This document shows positions 19,190-28,757 of a stretch of 54,817 nt of DNA, in pieces; the stretch's first letter is position 1; each line of letters starts with the position of its first letter. Source of the stretch: Colwellia sp. E2M01 (GTDB lineage: Bacteria > Pseudomonadota > Gammaproteobacteria > Enterobacterales > Alteromonadaceae). The translations under genes and the position numbers were made by a program. The notes beneath the pieces are model-generated. The model saw nothing but the letters and a program-made list of their open reading frames with translations, was not told the DNA's origin and ran no database searches. The DNA lies in the NCBI RefSeq assembly GCF_018860585.1, contig NZ_JAHKPR010000017.1:18901-73717 (forward strand), read 5' to 3'.

Positions 19190-19567
19190 ATGAGCTTTTT
19201 TAAAAACATTAAAGATAGTGTAACAAACTCAGTAGTAGATACAGTCGATGACGCAAAGAGTTATATACAAAACACAGATGCTAAGGAAATAGCTAAAGAC
19301 ACTGCTGTATTAGCAGGCAAAGCTGGTTTAGCGGTAGGAAAGTTAGGTTTTCTTATGGGTAAGGAGGTTGTAACTAATATCGTAAGTGAAGGGCAAGAAA
19401 CACGGCGTCAGGAAGACAAAGCGAAGCAGGATGCATTGCAAGAAGCTGCCCGGGAGAAGGAGCGGGAAGAACGCAAAGCAACTCGAAAACCAAATGACTT
19501 TGAGTTAGGCCTCAAGAAAAAGTTAGAAGATGCTAAAAAAAAGCAAATTGACAGACAGAAAAAATAA
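19190..19567 (+). CDS. Hypothetical charged coiled-coil protein
   Basis: Not recognised. The ATG at 19190 follows AAAGGACG at good spacing, so I prefer it to the upstream ATG at 19157; it gives 125 residues. The first half is an amphipathic helix followed by an alanine/glycine-rich hydrophobic stretch (TAVLAGKAGLAVGKLGFLMG, residues 43-62). The second half is very rich in Lys, Arg and Glu and probably a single coiled coil. No enzymatic motif is visible. It stands alone between two insertion sequences, without partners that would suggest a role. The 150 bases after it up to the IS110 end hold no gene. Confidence 0.6.
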   Translation: MSFFKNIKDSVTNSVVDTVDDAKSYIQNTDAKEIAKDTAVLAGKAGLAVGKLGFLMGKEVVTNIVSEGQETRRQEDKAKQDALQEAAREKEREERKATRKPNDFELGLKKKLEDAKKKQIDRQKK

Positions 19568-19730
19568 GGTTTTTCCAGTGCTAATAGTTAGTGTTTAACA
19601 AGAAATTTAAGAGATATTCACACCGCTTGGCGCTCTCACTTCAAGTAAGTTTTGTGTCTATGGCACAATGCTTTAGATAAGGCGTCAGCGTTGTTTACAC
19701 CTTAATGTGACGTTGGTATGACTCCCCACG

Positions 19731-20023
19731 TCAACTTAAAAACACTGATCCCTGCTCAATAAATCAGAGCCATAATATTCTTTTGTTAAAATAAAATGAG
19801 TTAACGCATAGATGAAGCAAGTAAATTCGTCGGTTATCATGCTGATATTCGTTGATTATTAACCTGTTGGTTAACAGCGCCTACCTTACTTGTTCCGTCG
19901 TGACACCTGTTTTCAGTCTATGCTCGTGGTTCAACGTTACTTTCGTAACGCTGCCATCCTAACGCCCTCGGTTGTTGTGCCACTCCCGATGCTTGATCCA
20001 ATGCGCTAACTCAAAAACTATTT
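19731..20023 (-). ncRNA. Candidate seekRNA/bridge RNA region of the IS1111-type element
   Basis: This stretch of about 290 bases lies downstream of the transposase within the element and has no gene. In IS1111-type elements the guide RNA that pairs with element ends and target is made from this side. It contains the palindrome TTAACC-TGT-TGGTTAA near 19859-19874 and other short stems. Assignment is by position and family; RNA boundaries and guide loops were not resolved. Confidence 0.4.
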
Positions 20024-21178
20024 TCATGCTGGTAACCTAGCAATACGTGTTCGTGGATCCACGAGTGTGATAACCACTTCTCGCGATATCGCCCAAATAT
20101 ACGCGATCATTTCACGGGCTATTGCTGTCACCACAACATTACGATGTTTGCCTTTTTGCATGAGTCGTTGATATCGTCGACATAACCTTAGTTGAGCTTG
20201 CCATGCAATATCTACGATTTCTTTACTTAACCCTTCTTGCCTTTTTTGTAACTCGGTAGAGATATTCGCCTTATGTTTATAAGTTTGAGCGCCTTCTATC
20301 AATAAGCGTCTCGCACGACCATTACCACACTTGGTGATTTTTCCTAATCGCCGTGAATCACCACTAGAGCTTTCACTAGGCACTAATCCAAGATACGCCA
20401 TTAATTTTCTGGGATGATCAAAACGTCGTAGATCCCCTAATTCGGCAATAGTACCAACAGCAACTAACATTCTTACCCCTCGCATTGCTTGTATCGCTTT
20501 CACGACAGGATAGTAACGCCATTGTTTTATTTGATGCTCAAGTTCATTTACTAAACGCTCTACACGTTTAATACGTTCAGTGATGGTTTGTATCATTTCT
20601 TGTAAAACAATTTGCTGGCTTGGGTGCGGTAGCACTAATTCGGTTAACCAACGTAAGTGTTGCTTAGACCAATTATCGTTTACTTTACAAGTGATATTGT
20701 TCCTTAAAAATAAGCCTTTTAGTTGATATTTCGCATCCTTCAAATCTTTCATAGCCGTTTCACGTGCACGAGATAAATCACGTATAGCTTCATCTTCAGC
20801 TTCGGGCACATAAATGGTGGTAAGCGTTTCCGCTTTAAATAACAACGCTAATTTTACTGCATCACGTTTATCTGTTTTTATTCTGTCACCTGGCTTTTTA
20901 GGGATAAGAGAAGGGGCAACGATATAACAACAATGACCTAGGTTGGTTAACAGTCTATAAATCCAATAACCACAAGGGCCTGCTTCATAGATGAAGTGTA
21001 AGGTTGCCTTTGGATATTTGGGTTGTAGTTGCCTTGCAAGCTTGATAAACGCAGATTTGTTAGTGTTTATCCTTCCCAATGATTCCGGTTTGGCGCCACG
21101 TTCATCTTTTAAAACAGCAAGTTGGGTAAATGTTTTATGTGTATCTAATCCGATAAAAAGTATGTTACATTTATTTAT
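20024..21178 (-). CDS. IS110-family (IS1111-type) DEDD transposase, start codon apparently lost
   Basis: The coding frame reads from about 21178 and gives 384 residues, normal for the family. The N-terminal INKCNILFIGLDTHKTF includes the first catalytic aspartate (GLDTH) of the RuvC-like DEDD domain. The C-terminal transposase_20 domain has MRGVRMLVAVGTIAELGDL and the conserved AYLGLVPSESSSGDSRR. The codon where family members have ATG is ATA here, with an in-frame TGA upstream and no GTG or TTG near. The first usable start, TTG at 21079, gives 351 residues and loses the first aspartate. Unless ATA is used, this copy should be inactive. Confidence 0.8.
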   Translation of the reverse strand: MNKCNILFIGLDTHKTFTQLAVLKDERGAKPESLGRINTNKSAFIKLARQLQPKYPKATLHFIYEAGPCGYWIYRLLTNLGHCCYIVAPSLIPKKPGDRIKTDKRDAVKLALLFKAETLTTIYVPEAEDEAIRDLSRARETAMKDLKDAKYQLKGLFLRNNITCKVNDNWSKQHLRWLTELVLPHPSQQIVLQEMIQTITERIKRVERLVNELEHQIKQWRYYPVVKAIQAMRGVRMLVAVGTIAELGDLRRFDHPRKLMAYLGLVPSESSSGDSRRLGKITKCGNGRARRLLIEGAQTYKHKANISTELQKRQEGLSKEIVDIAWQAQLRLCRRYQRLMQKGKHRNVVVTAIAREMIAYIWAISREVVITLVDPRTRIARLPA

Positions 21179-21309
21179 GCTAGCCTCCGCTTTAGTTCAT
21201 TGACAAACTAATTATGGCTCTGATTTTTTAAATTAACCCACGAATGGAGGCTAGCCTCGTGGGGAGTCATTATGTCTAAGAAAAATCACACTGTCCATCT
21301 GGAGTAACA

Positions 21310-21725
21310 ATGGCAAATATCGACGAAATTCTCACGCAAGCAATTCAGAAAGCAACTACTGAACGGGGGAATATTAATATTCTCATCGCTGGCAGGTCAG
21401 GTGTGGGTAAAGCACTCTAATAAATGCTGTCTTTCAAAAAAATCTTGCAGAAACTGGACAGGGACGCCCTGTAACTCAAAATACAAGAGAAATTACCAAA
21501 GACTTACAATATTTGATACTAGAGGCTTGGAAATGTCTCAGTTCAAAGAAACTCAGGCTGAACTTGAGAAACTTATAAAAGGAAGAGCCACTGAACGAGA
21601 TTCAAACCGACATATTCATGTTGCTTGGATTTGTATACAATAGGACGGACGGAGAGTCGAAGAAGCAGAGGTCGATCTGCATAATATGCTGGCAAGGCAT
21701 ATGCCAGTAATTGGGATAATCACCG
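21310..21725 (+). pseudogene. GTPase pseudogene (MMR_HSR1/dynamin-like N-terminal part)
   Basis: A good ribosome site (GGAG) and ATG open MANIDEILTQAIQKATTERG, then a P-loop GRSGVGK. The frame breaks exactly at the P-loop serine: restoring one A gives GVGKSTLINAVFQ. Further on, another frame carries the switch motif FDTRGLEMSQFKETQ (DxxG), and a third break after HVAWICIQ leads to RRVEEAEVDLHNMLARHMP. The gene stops being recognisable at about 21725, where the IS3 remnant begins. At least three frameshifts and a truncation make it nonfunctional. It is unrelated at sequence level to the GTPases at 41979-45877 as far as I can judge. Confidence 0.75.
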
Positions 21726-21788
21726 ATGTACGTCGATGAAAAACTAAAAGCAGAAATCGTGCAGGAAGCAATGCAAAAAAAGTGGTAA
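21726..21788 (+). pseudogene. IS3 orfA, C-terminal remnant
   Basis: Only the last 20 codons of orfA remain ([16 protein letters not shown] and four more). They include the slippery run A AAA AAG at about 21776-21782, used in IS3 elements for -1 frameshifting into orfB. The upstream helix-turn-helix part is gone. Confidence 0.7.
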
Positions 21789-22597
21789 AGCCATCGAAAC
21801 GCAAAGAGATGGCGCAATACTACGTTGCCTCTATGGGCGTAACTATAAAGCTAGCTTGCCAAGCTTTTCAAATAAGCGAAACGTGTTATCGATACAAAGC
21901 AAAGCTTTGTGATGATAATCAAGAAATAGCTCAAATGCTTGTTGATTTAACCAATGATGAAAGCGACTGGGGGTTTGGTCTTTGCTTTGATTATCTGCGT
22001 AACGTGAAAGGTAAAAAGTGGAACCACAAGCGTGTTTACCGCATTTATACTGAGCTTTCATTGAATCTGAGAATAAAGCCAAGGCGACGTTTAAATCGTC
22101 ATAAGCCAGAGCCTCTTAAAGAGCCAATTAAGCCGAATCAAGTTTGGTCAATAGATTTTATGCATGACCAGCTAAGTAACGGTCGCACAATTCGCTTGTT
22201 TAACGTTATTGACGATTACAAACGTGAAGGATTGGTAATTGAACCAGGTTACTCATTACCAACAGCTAGAGTGCTGCGAAGCTTAAATCAGCTTATTGAG
22301 TGGAGGGGGAAGCCGTTGGCCATTCGGTGTGATAATGGTCCTGAATTTATTTCTCATGAGTTTGTAAAATGGGCAAATAAAAGTGACATCAGAATTGAAT
22401 ATATTCAGCCAGGTAACCCACAACAAAACGGTTATGTTGAGAGGTTTAATAAAACGGTTCGTTATGGATGGCTAAGTAAAAAGTTATTTGATAGCTTGGA
22501 AGAAGTATCTGACTATGCTACAAAATGGTTGTGGCGTTATAACTATGAACGACCACATAAAGCTAATAATGGTTTCCCACCATTAAAGGTTGCTTAA
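21782..22597 (+). CDS. IS3-family transposase OrfB
   Basis: A 271-residue DDE transposase. The N-terminal HTH_21-like region leads into the rve core with the triad D (VWSIDFMHD, about residue 124), D (IRCDNGPEF, about residue 183) and E ([10 protein letters not shown], about residue 219). The GTG at 21782 sits at the end of the orfA slippery sequence, so the natural product would be a frameshifted OrfAB fusion, which the orfA deletion prevents. The end of the ORF ([15 protein letters not shown]) is intact. The copy is therefore probably dead in cis but could supply OrfB. Confidence 0.88.
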   Translation: MVKPSKRKEMAQYYVASMGVTIKLACQAFQISETCYRYKAKLCDDNQEIAQMLVDLTNDESDWGFGLCFDYLRNVKGKKWNHKRVYRIYTELSLNLRIKPRRRLNRHKPEPLKEPIKPNQVWSIDFMHDQLSNGRTIRLFNVIDDYKREGLVIEPGYSLPTARVLRSLNQLIEWRGKPLAIRCDNGPEFISHEFVKWANKSDIRIEYIQPGNPQQNGYVERFNKTVRYGWLSKKLFDSLEEVSDYATKWLWRYNYERPHKANNGFPPLKVA

Positions 22598-22638
22598 ATA
22601 CTCCATTTTTGATGTCCATTAAAAAAGGGGTGATCACC

Positions 22639-22848
22639 ATGGCAGGCATTTTATTTCAACGAGAGCAAACTGAGCTAGTAACTTTAACCACACAACCTAA
22701 TGACAAATGTCAGCAATACCATCAACGCATGCCGGCTTTAATTTTAGCCAGAGATAAAGATTACTGGTTTAACTCGCCTACCCATGAACTAGCGCCATTA
22801 CTACAACATGTTGAAGATAGAGTGATTAATATCAAACACTCTGATTAG
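22639..22848 (+). pseudogene. C-terminal fragment of SRAP/YedK-type DNA-crosslink protein
   Basis: The 69 codons read AGILFQRE..., then HQRMPALILARDKDYWF and a short tail. This matches the end of SOS-response-associated peptidases (YedK/HMCES), where the conserved H-RMP motif is followed by the last helices. The N-terminal two thirds, including the catalytic Cys2, are absent because the IS3 right end lies at 22638. A frame may start at the ATG at 22639, but the fragment cannot carry out thiazolidine crosslink formation. Confidence 0.7.
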
Positions 22849-22897
22849 TGCTCTGTATGCTACTCCAATAAACTATATCAATTCAAATAAAAAAATT

Positions 22898-22920
22898 AGG
22901 GGGCTAAAAAACAGCCCTCT
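22898..22920 (-). terminator. Hairpin with T-run on the minus strand
   Basis: AGGGGGCT (22898-22905) pairs with AGCCCTCT (22913-22920) with one G-T pair. On the minus strand the stem is followed by AATTTTTTTA, so it reads as a terminator for that direction. It may also protect the SRAP end on the plus strand. Confidence 0.45.
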
Positions 22921-23284
22921 AATAAGTCATATCCTCTTTAAATTACTGCATAATAAATTTAATTACTTTCAATGAAGGTCGTTGAGCTGGAGAAACTCTA
23001 GATTTTTTATAACGACGAGAGCTAATCAACCTTATTGTTCTGGCTAATAAGATGTTGTTTAAAAGCGTTACATTTCAATTATTTTTAAAAATACTCAGCT
23101 TTTTATTGTTGATGTGATTTTTAAGTTGCATCCTGAAAGTAAATCAATAACTGGATTTACAGGAGTAATTTAAAAAAATTTCAGTTTTTGTATTTTTTAT
23201 GAAAAAACTCACATACAGAGAATATAGAAGACTTTTTTGACGCTGTGTAAATAGCAATATTTTAAATATAGGTAAGTTGGATAG
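22921..23284. promoter_or_regulatory. Region upstream of the giant recombinase, with a 7-8-7 inverted repeat
   Basis: No gene is visible. GTAAATC (23139-23145) and GATTTAC (23154-23160) form a perfect 7-bp inverted repeat around an 8-base spacer, about 125 bases before the recombinase start. The geometry resembles a tyrosine-recombinase core site, or it could be an operator. The recombinase ATG at 23285 has only a weak ribosome site. Confidence 0.35.
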
Positions 23285-26200
23285 ATGTTAGAACAAAGCT
23301 GGACTTCAAAAAAATTAATAGATAACGCAATTATCAAAGAATTTTTGAATTGCTTAAATGAAAGTGAATCTGCAGTATTTATCAAAAATATTCAGGCGCT
23401 AGGGTTACCTCCTGAACTTATAAATATTTGTAGTATTTTGCAAAGACTAACAGATGTAATAACAACTGTTGAATGTATTGATTGTCCAAGCGAAGTGAAA
23501 GAAGCCAACACATCACTCATAATAGCACTTACTAAAATTATTGAATCTGAATATTTTAAAGAAAAAATAAAAGAAGAAAGACGAACCACTAGGAACCCCT
23601 TGCATGGGCGTTTAGATGAATACCCTGTTGCTGCATTATATTGTCAAAATTTTGGAAACGATTTTAATGATATACAAAAACCTTTAGTTTATATACTTCA
23701 TTTTATATTACTTCAAATCTCGAAGCACAATGACTGGGATGAAATAAAAAAGTTAGCATTGCTAACAAGTGCTGCGACTTCACTTAGAAAAATAGTTGCT
23801 TGTCATACTCAGTTTATAAGGTATGTCAGTATAGAGAAAGTAAAATACAACAAGTTAGCAGACATATTGTATAGGTTAATTCACGATGGTGATATTGACT
23901 TTCAAGAACAGTTTTTAAGGGCGTGGTCAGAACTTTATGATAATGAACCTTTTGTCAGAAAAGTAAAACCTAGAGTTAAAAATGATGAAGGACGTTATAA
24001 AGAAAAACCTAAAAAAAAGGTTGAAAAGGATGTTAAGGAGCCAGCAAATAATGGAGTACAAGATACAAACTACGTTACGACAACTAGAAACGGCACGAAG
24101 ATAAACGGAAAGCGTATTTTTGGTGCTCCTGATGGTACTTGTGGAGGTGCCCCCGAAGTTACTGACCTTGTCGAAGTTGTTATACCAGGTGATATTGAGC
24201 TAGATAGTAGAACTAAAAATGCTGCGGGCATATACGGAAGTCGATTAAGTTTAGTTGAAAAAATGCATTTACCCTGGCGACCAATAGCTTTGGCTGAACA
24301 TGAAATAATTGAGTTCGTTTCCTTTTTAAAAATGAAGTTGAACACTGAGGAAAGCGAAGCTATTTTTCTCTCATTAGTACTACTAACCTCAAAGCCTTTT
24401 GATGAAATCTCTGAAATAAACATCTATTCAGAACCTCCTGATTTTTCAAAAATGGAAGAGGATTTTATCGACTTGAAAGCGGGTACCTGGAATCGTAAAA
24501 GCATTGAAATGCCTGATTTCTTTAGCCCAACATTGGTTCAAAAAGAATTACTGGAAGAACATAGTGATTGGCTATCTTTACCAATACCCGCGGAGTTGGT
24601 GAATGCTATTGAAAAGCGACAGATACAACATGAGGTAAAGTATGGGTTAAATCAAAAACAAGTACTTAATATTGGAGAACTTTGCTTTTCCAAAAACGAT
24701 AAAATAAGTACTGTACTCGCCAAGTTCTTGAAGCCGTTTTGGAAAAATAATACAAAAGTTCATAGAAGAATTACTGCTGCTGGAATTAGGGCGACAACCT
24801 TTGAAAAAATAACTCATCAATTTGACGGTGGCTACGCATCACTCATGCTAGCTAATACTGAGTTTGATACATCCACCACTTTATACTACCTTTCTGCCAA
24901 GACGAAAAAATTGAGAAATGATTATACCCAAGTCATTCCATCATTAGGTTTTACAGTAAGTGATCATACTAGTCACGACGATAATACTGTTGTAGGTAGC
25001 TGGTTAACTATCGATAAAGATAAAGTTTCGAAAGTAATCACTAAAAAGAGAGAGTTGTTAGTAAACGAATTATCACAAAAAAAACTTTGTATTGAGCAAC
25101 TCATTGAACGACATAACGAATATGTGAATTACACGCTGTTAACGCTAGTTGCGGCAACAGGGCATCGCAGTCGAACTGAATTTGGTTTTACTTCAACAAC
25201 GTATGATGAAGTTAATAGTTTAAGTTTAATCAGTGATAAAATAAACTTTGTCGATAGTGCTATTCGTTTAATACCACAATCTGAAACAGCTAATAAGCAA
25301 TGGCTAGCATACAAAAATCATTGCGCTGATTTAGCTAGAACAATGAAAAATTATAATGATGGTATAGCAGCTAAACTAGCAAAAGCAGCAACACTCAGTC
25401 TTAATGACGAACCTGAATTCTTTCACATCATTAATAGCGCAGGCCTTACCAAGTTGAATGCAGTTTCGGTAGGTTACAAAGACATCGAGTCTTACATGGC
25501 TCCTGAAGTAAATCTGCCCTTGAATTTCCTACGTCATTATTTTTGTTCTTCCATGCGAGGTTTTGGTGAATATAACTTTGCCAAGTCTTTAATGGGACAT
25601 GTCGGTAATGGTGAGCATATATTATCTGATCATTCTTTAGCGACATTGAATGATTTAACACCTGTCGGTACGTCTATCGACCTTATGTTAGGCGAGATCG
25701 GTATTGAAGCCATTGAATACACAATAATTAAAGGACCTAAGTTTCCTTTAGCTGATCAAGAAATTGAGTCTCCATATAAACCTCCTTACTTAATGCGCTC
25801 AGAAAATACTGAAAGGGCAGAGCAAATCCGTTGGATACGACAACTCGTCAGTCCAAAGGTCAGAGCGTTACAAAATGCAAAAACACATGATAAAACTGTC
25901 GATACATTACTACAAATAGCTGTATCAGATAAAAAATGTGGCATATCACTCGAACGACGAATTGCATTATTAAACCGCTTTACTTCAAAAATTATAAAGT
26001 CATCAAGGTGGTTTAGTACGCAAGATGAAACAACCTTACTTTGTCTTGATACAAATTCGTTGTTGGATATGCGTCAATCGATACAAATCAAAAGTGAAAT
26101 AAATCGTTGGTTATTAACACCGAAAAACACAATGACACCTCAAGAGCAGCTGGCACGAATATGGTGTAGTTTAATTGTGAATAGCAAAATGAATGTCCCT

Positions 26201-28744
26201 ACTAATATAGAAAACTTGAGAGTTATTACATCGCCCTCTATTTATGAAAGTGGAGTTGCTTGGTTTGAGATGAAAGATAGTAAATCTGATAAACTTAAAA
26301 TAGTTCATATTGACTCTATTTCACTGCTGTTAATACAAAAATACGATATTTCTGGCTTAGAAGTAAAAAGCGCAAAGGGAGTTAAAAGTAGTATTTATAA
26401 ACGTGTCTTACACAAAATAAGCAAGCACAGTAACTTTGATGCTAACGCAAGGAAAGCGCTGGAAAATATTGATTCAACTGGGGAGTATCTACGAAAATCA
26501 AGAAGTATAACTACAAGGGCGCTATCGCATGCGTATCAAAACGAACGTATACAAACTACAAATTTGTCGTCAGGAACACTCTGTAGATGGTTGTCACCCG
26601 TACCAATAAGTTTTACGAAATCATTAATTGAGCCAGCAGAAATTACTCTTCATAGCACTGCTCCGTTTAGTCATGAGCAAAGTACAACTAGTAGTGAAAG
26701 CTATCAAAAATCTCGACAGTTATTACGAACATTACAATCAAACCTATATCAACTAAAACAACAAGGTGTTGGTCACAGTAACGTAACTAATGTTTTGATC
26801 GAAACTTGGGCAAATTGTGTAGACTCTGAGGGGGAAAGTAACTTAGATGTATTAATCGAATCTTCTAAGTCGTTGGATCAAATTATGGTTCTTCTCATGC
26901 TCTGGCTGATTGATGTTTCAAAAAGGCCCGGTAGAGGAGGGCGAAAAAGAACTGCAGTACGCACAGTTAAAACATATATATCGAACGTAGCAAAACCGAT
27001 GATTGAGCAAACGATTGACTGTTCATTTTTAAATTTATCATCTGAAGAGCTGGGAGAGATATATAGCGATGCGTTAGATTCTCGAAGTATAAAAGATCGC
27101 GCTCAGAGAGCAGAAAATATGCGGAATTTTCATAACTTTATTATGAAAACATATCATTGTTCGCCAGTTAATTGGTTTGATGTTGAGCCAACTATTGGAA
27201 ACAATCACCATGACGCAGACGCGAATATTATTTCAATGCGTGAATATAATGAAGCATTAGAGCTCTTAAAAAATGATGGATATTCAAGTTCACACGAGCG
27301 AAGAATTAACCAGCTCATTTTAATCTTGTGTTATCGAGCCGGACTTAGATCTGGAGAAGCTACACATTTAAGATTAAACGATATTGATATCAATAATTGG
27401 GTTATTCATGTTCGTACGAGCTATTTTTTTAGAACAAAAACAATAAACTCGAATCGAAGAATTCCCGTTAGTTATTTTTTATCTGATGAAGAAAAAGCAC
27501 TGATATCAGAACAAATTAAACTAATTAGAACTTATCATCATGATGTAGAAAATCCTTGGTTTTTCAGTGATAAAACCACCGCTAAATGTCTTGTGCCGGT
27601 CGGTGAATATATCAGTAGAGTAATCGAAGCACTTCGTATTTCAACAGGCGATGATAGTATAAGGCTCCACCATGCGCGACATAGTTTTGCCAATTATTTA
27701 TTGTTGTTAATGTCTGAAAATATCTACTCCCAAGCCATGTATAAAGAGGTACAGGCTTGGTGCAGAAGAGAAGATATTCATGATCTATCGGACAAGGTCA
27801 AAACTCAACTGATTGGAAAGCAAAAATCGAAGATGCATATCCTGAATGCTATTTCGTTAGCGCTTGGGCATGTTAGTCCTAGTACAACACTACGCAGTTA
27901 TATTCACGTGCTCAATTTAATCTGCGCTGCAGAAAACGAAAAAATACTGATTAATACTATTGATAAAGCATCTCTTACATCTCTTGTTAACATTGAAAGA
28001 TCTCATATCTACAAAATTTTATCGCGGGGTAATTTTGAGCGCTTTGGGTTCTTACCGCTGTGTTCATACAATGCTAAAACGTGGACTGGTTATCAGCAAT
28101 TAGTGAGTTCTCGTAAAGATCTAACTAACAATACGCTAACACCTATTTCAACTAATAGTGAAAAGACAATTTACAATCAAATGAACAATGTCGAAAGGAT
28201 TATTCGCTTAGCAGAGGCAGGGAAAATAGTTACAGAAATAACAAATGCGCTTCAATTAGAGTTCAATTTCGTCTTATCAGTGATTAATGCGACGAGACAA
28301 ATCAAACATACAACTGGGTATTCAGGGACAAATATTAGCTCCGATTTAAGTGATGTAGTTTTTCAATCGAATAAGAAAAAACAACTTAAAGCTGCAAAAT
28401 ACATCAAGCATGAAGACTTTCAAGTGTTACTTAAAAAACTGGCTAAGTTGTTTGAATCTCAACAAAAAGAGTTCTCAGAATTTTTTGATAAATATTATCA
28501 CCATCGGTTTGGGGTTGTGATTGATAACACTGAGCTGAGTAAGTTTAGTTGCATATTTTCGTGTATCGATTGCGCTCTGATTGATACAAACGAAAGAGTC
28601 ACAGTTAGGGAACAGCTGAGTAAAAGAGTGGGCTCAGTAGTTAAATTAATACAAAAAGGGGACAAACAAAAAATCAATAACGATAACAAAATTATCCACG
28701 CTATTTTTCTATTAAAAACTAGGGAAATGGCCAAACAACAATGA
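23285..28744 (+). CDS. Giant tyrosine recombinase with three tandem recombinase-like domains
   Basis: At 1819 residues this is about five times the size of a normal integrase. The last domain (about 1180-1560) is a complete tyrosine recombinase: R1355 (AGLRSGEA), H1462 and R1465 (LHHARHSF), H1529 (LGHVSPSTT), nucleophile Y1539 (RSYIHV), with a lysine in the RTKTINSNRRIPV hairpin. A middle domain (about 590-800) keeps R628 (TGHRSRTE), N747-F-L-R750 in place of HxxR and GH at 771-772, but no tyrosine. A first domain (about 330-540) keeps only R502 and a STTLYYLS tail. A linker near 230-260 is lysine-rich. The C-terminal 280 residues are unassigned. A 250-residue gene follows with coupled translation. 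Compare RIT trios and other recombinase-led islands; I cannot place it in a named family. Confidence 0.85.
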   Translation: MLEQSWTSKKLIDNAIIKEFLNCLNESESAVFIKNIQALGLPPELINICSILQRLTDVITTVECIDCPSEVKEANTSLIIALTKIIESEYFKEKIKEERRTTRNPLHGRLDEYPVAALYCQNFGNDFNDIQKPLVYILHFILLQISKHNDWDEIKKLALLTSAATSLRKIVACHTQFIRYVSIEKVKYNKLADILYRLIHDGDIDFQEQFLRAWSELYDNEPFVRKVKPRVKNDEGRYKEKPKKKVEKDVKEPANNGVQDTNYVTTTRNGTKINGKRIFGAPDGTCGGAPEVTDLVEVVIPGDIELDSRTKNAAGIYGSRLSLVEKMHLPWRPIALAEHEIIEFVSFLKMKLNTEESEAIFLSLVLLTSKPFDEISEINIYSEPPDFSKMEEDFIDLKAGTWNRKSIEMPDFFSPTLVQKELLEEHSDWLSLPIPAELVNAIEKRQIQHEVKYGLNQKQVLNIGELCFSKNDKISTVLAKFLKPFWKNNTKVHRRITAAGIRATTFEKITHQFDGGYASLMLANTEFDTSTTLYYLSAKTKKLRNDYTQVIPSLGFTVSDHTSHDDNTVVGSWLTIDKDKVSKVITKKRELLVNELSQKKLCIEQLIERHNEYVNYTLLTLVAATGHRSRTEFGFTSTTYDEVNSLSLISDKINFVDSAIRLIPQSETANKQWLAYKNHCADLARTMKNYNDGIAAKLAKAATLSLNDEPEFFHIINSAGLTKLNAVSVGYKDIESYMAPEVNLPLNFLRHYFCSSMRGFGEYNFAKSLMGHVGNGEHILSDHSLATLNDLTPVGTSIDLMLGEIGIEAIEYTIIKGPKFPLADQEIESPYKPPYLMRSENTERAEQIRWIRQLVSPKVRALQNAKTHDKTVDTLLQIAVSDKKCGISLERRIALLNRFTSKIIKSSRWFSTQDETTLLCLDTNSLLDMRQSIQIKSEINRWLLTPKNTMTPQEQLARIWCSLIVNSKMNVPTNIENLRVITSPSIYESGVAWFEMKDSKSDKLKIVHIDSISLLLIQKYDISGLEVKSAKGVKSSIYKRVLHKISKHSNFDANARKALENIDSTGEYLRKSRSITTRALSHAYQNERIQTTNLSSGTLCRWLSPVPISFTKSLIEPAEITLHSTAPFSHEQSTTSSESYQKSRQLLRTLQSNLYQLKQQGVGHSNVTNVLIETWANCVDSEGESNLDVLIESSKSLDQIMVLLMLWLIDVSKRPGRGGRKRTAVRTVKTYISNVAKPMIEQTIDCSFLNLSSEELGEIYSDALDSRSIKDRAQRAENMRNFHNFIMKTYHCSPVNWFDVEPTIGNNHHDADANIISMREYNEALELLKNDGYSSSHERRINQLILILCYRAGLRSGEATHLRLNDIDINNWVIHVRTSYFFRTKTINSNRRIPVSYFLSDEEKALISEQIKLIRTYHHDVENPWFFSDKTTAKCLVPVGEYISRVIEALRISTGDDSIRLHHARHSFANYLLLLMSENIYSQAMYKEVQAWCRREDIHDLSDKVKTQLIGKQKSKMHILNAISLALGHVSPSTTLRSYIHVLNLICAAENEKILINTIDKASLTSLVNIERSHIYKILSRGNFERFGFLPLCSYNAKTWTGYQQLVSSRKDLTNNTLTPISTNSEKTIYNQMNNVERIIRLAEAGKIVTEITNALQLEFNFVLSVINATRQIKHTTGYSGTNISSDLSDVVFQSNKKKQLKAAKYIKHEDFQVLLKKLAKLFESQQKEFSEFFDKYYHHRFGVVIDNTELSKFSCIFSCIDCALIDTNERVTVREQLSKRVGSVVKLIQKGDKQKINNDNKIIHAIFLLKTREMAKQQ

Positions 28745-28757
28745 GGAGATCCAGAAG

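Larger units (their letters stand above)
19719..21269 (-). mobile_element. IS110-family element, IS1111 type, with subterminal inverted repeats
   Basis: The transposase gene is framed by two sets of inverted repeats: outer TGACTCCCCACG (19719-19730) with CGTGGGGAGTCA (21258-21269), and inner ATCAGAGCCATAAT (19763-19776) with ATTATGGCTCTGAT (21211-21224). Subterminal inverted repeats distinguish the IS1111 subgroup from classic IS110. The true tips lie a few bases further out and cannot be fixed without an empty site. The element abuts a GTPase pseudogene at 21310. Confidence 0.72.
21726..22638 (+). mobile_element. Partial IS3-family element
   Basis: An orfA tail and a full orfB are present, but the left end and most of orfA are missing, replaced by the GTPase pseudogene. 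The right end is near 22638, just after GGTGATCACC, where truncated SRAP coding sequence begins. The left boundary could reflect a deletion between two neighbouring elements. Confidence 0.65.

Noticed and set aside
18747-19718. attC-like sequences around the 125-residue hypothetical gene (for example GTTTAACAAG near 19590)
   Set aside because: Only a short resemblance to one core site; the second core and the stem arms cannot be found.
24070-24423. Minus-strand frame of 117 codons inside the giant recombinase gene
   Set aside because: Antisense shadow of a continuous, motif-bearing gene; no promoter or ribosome site.
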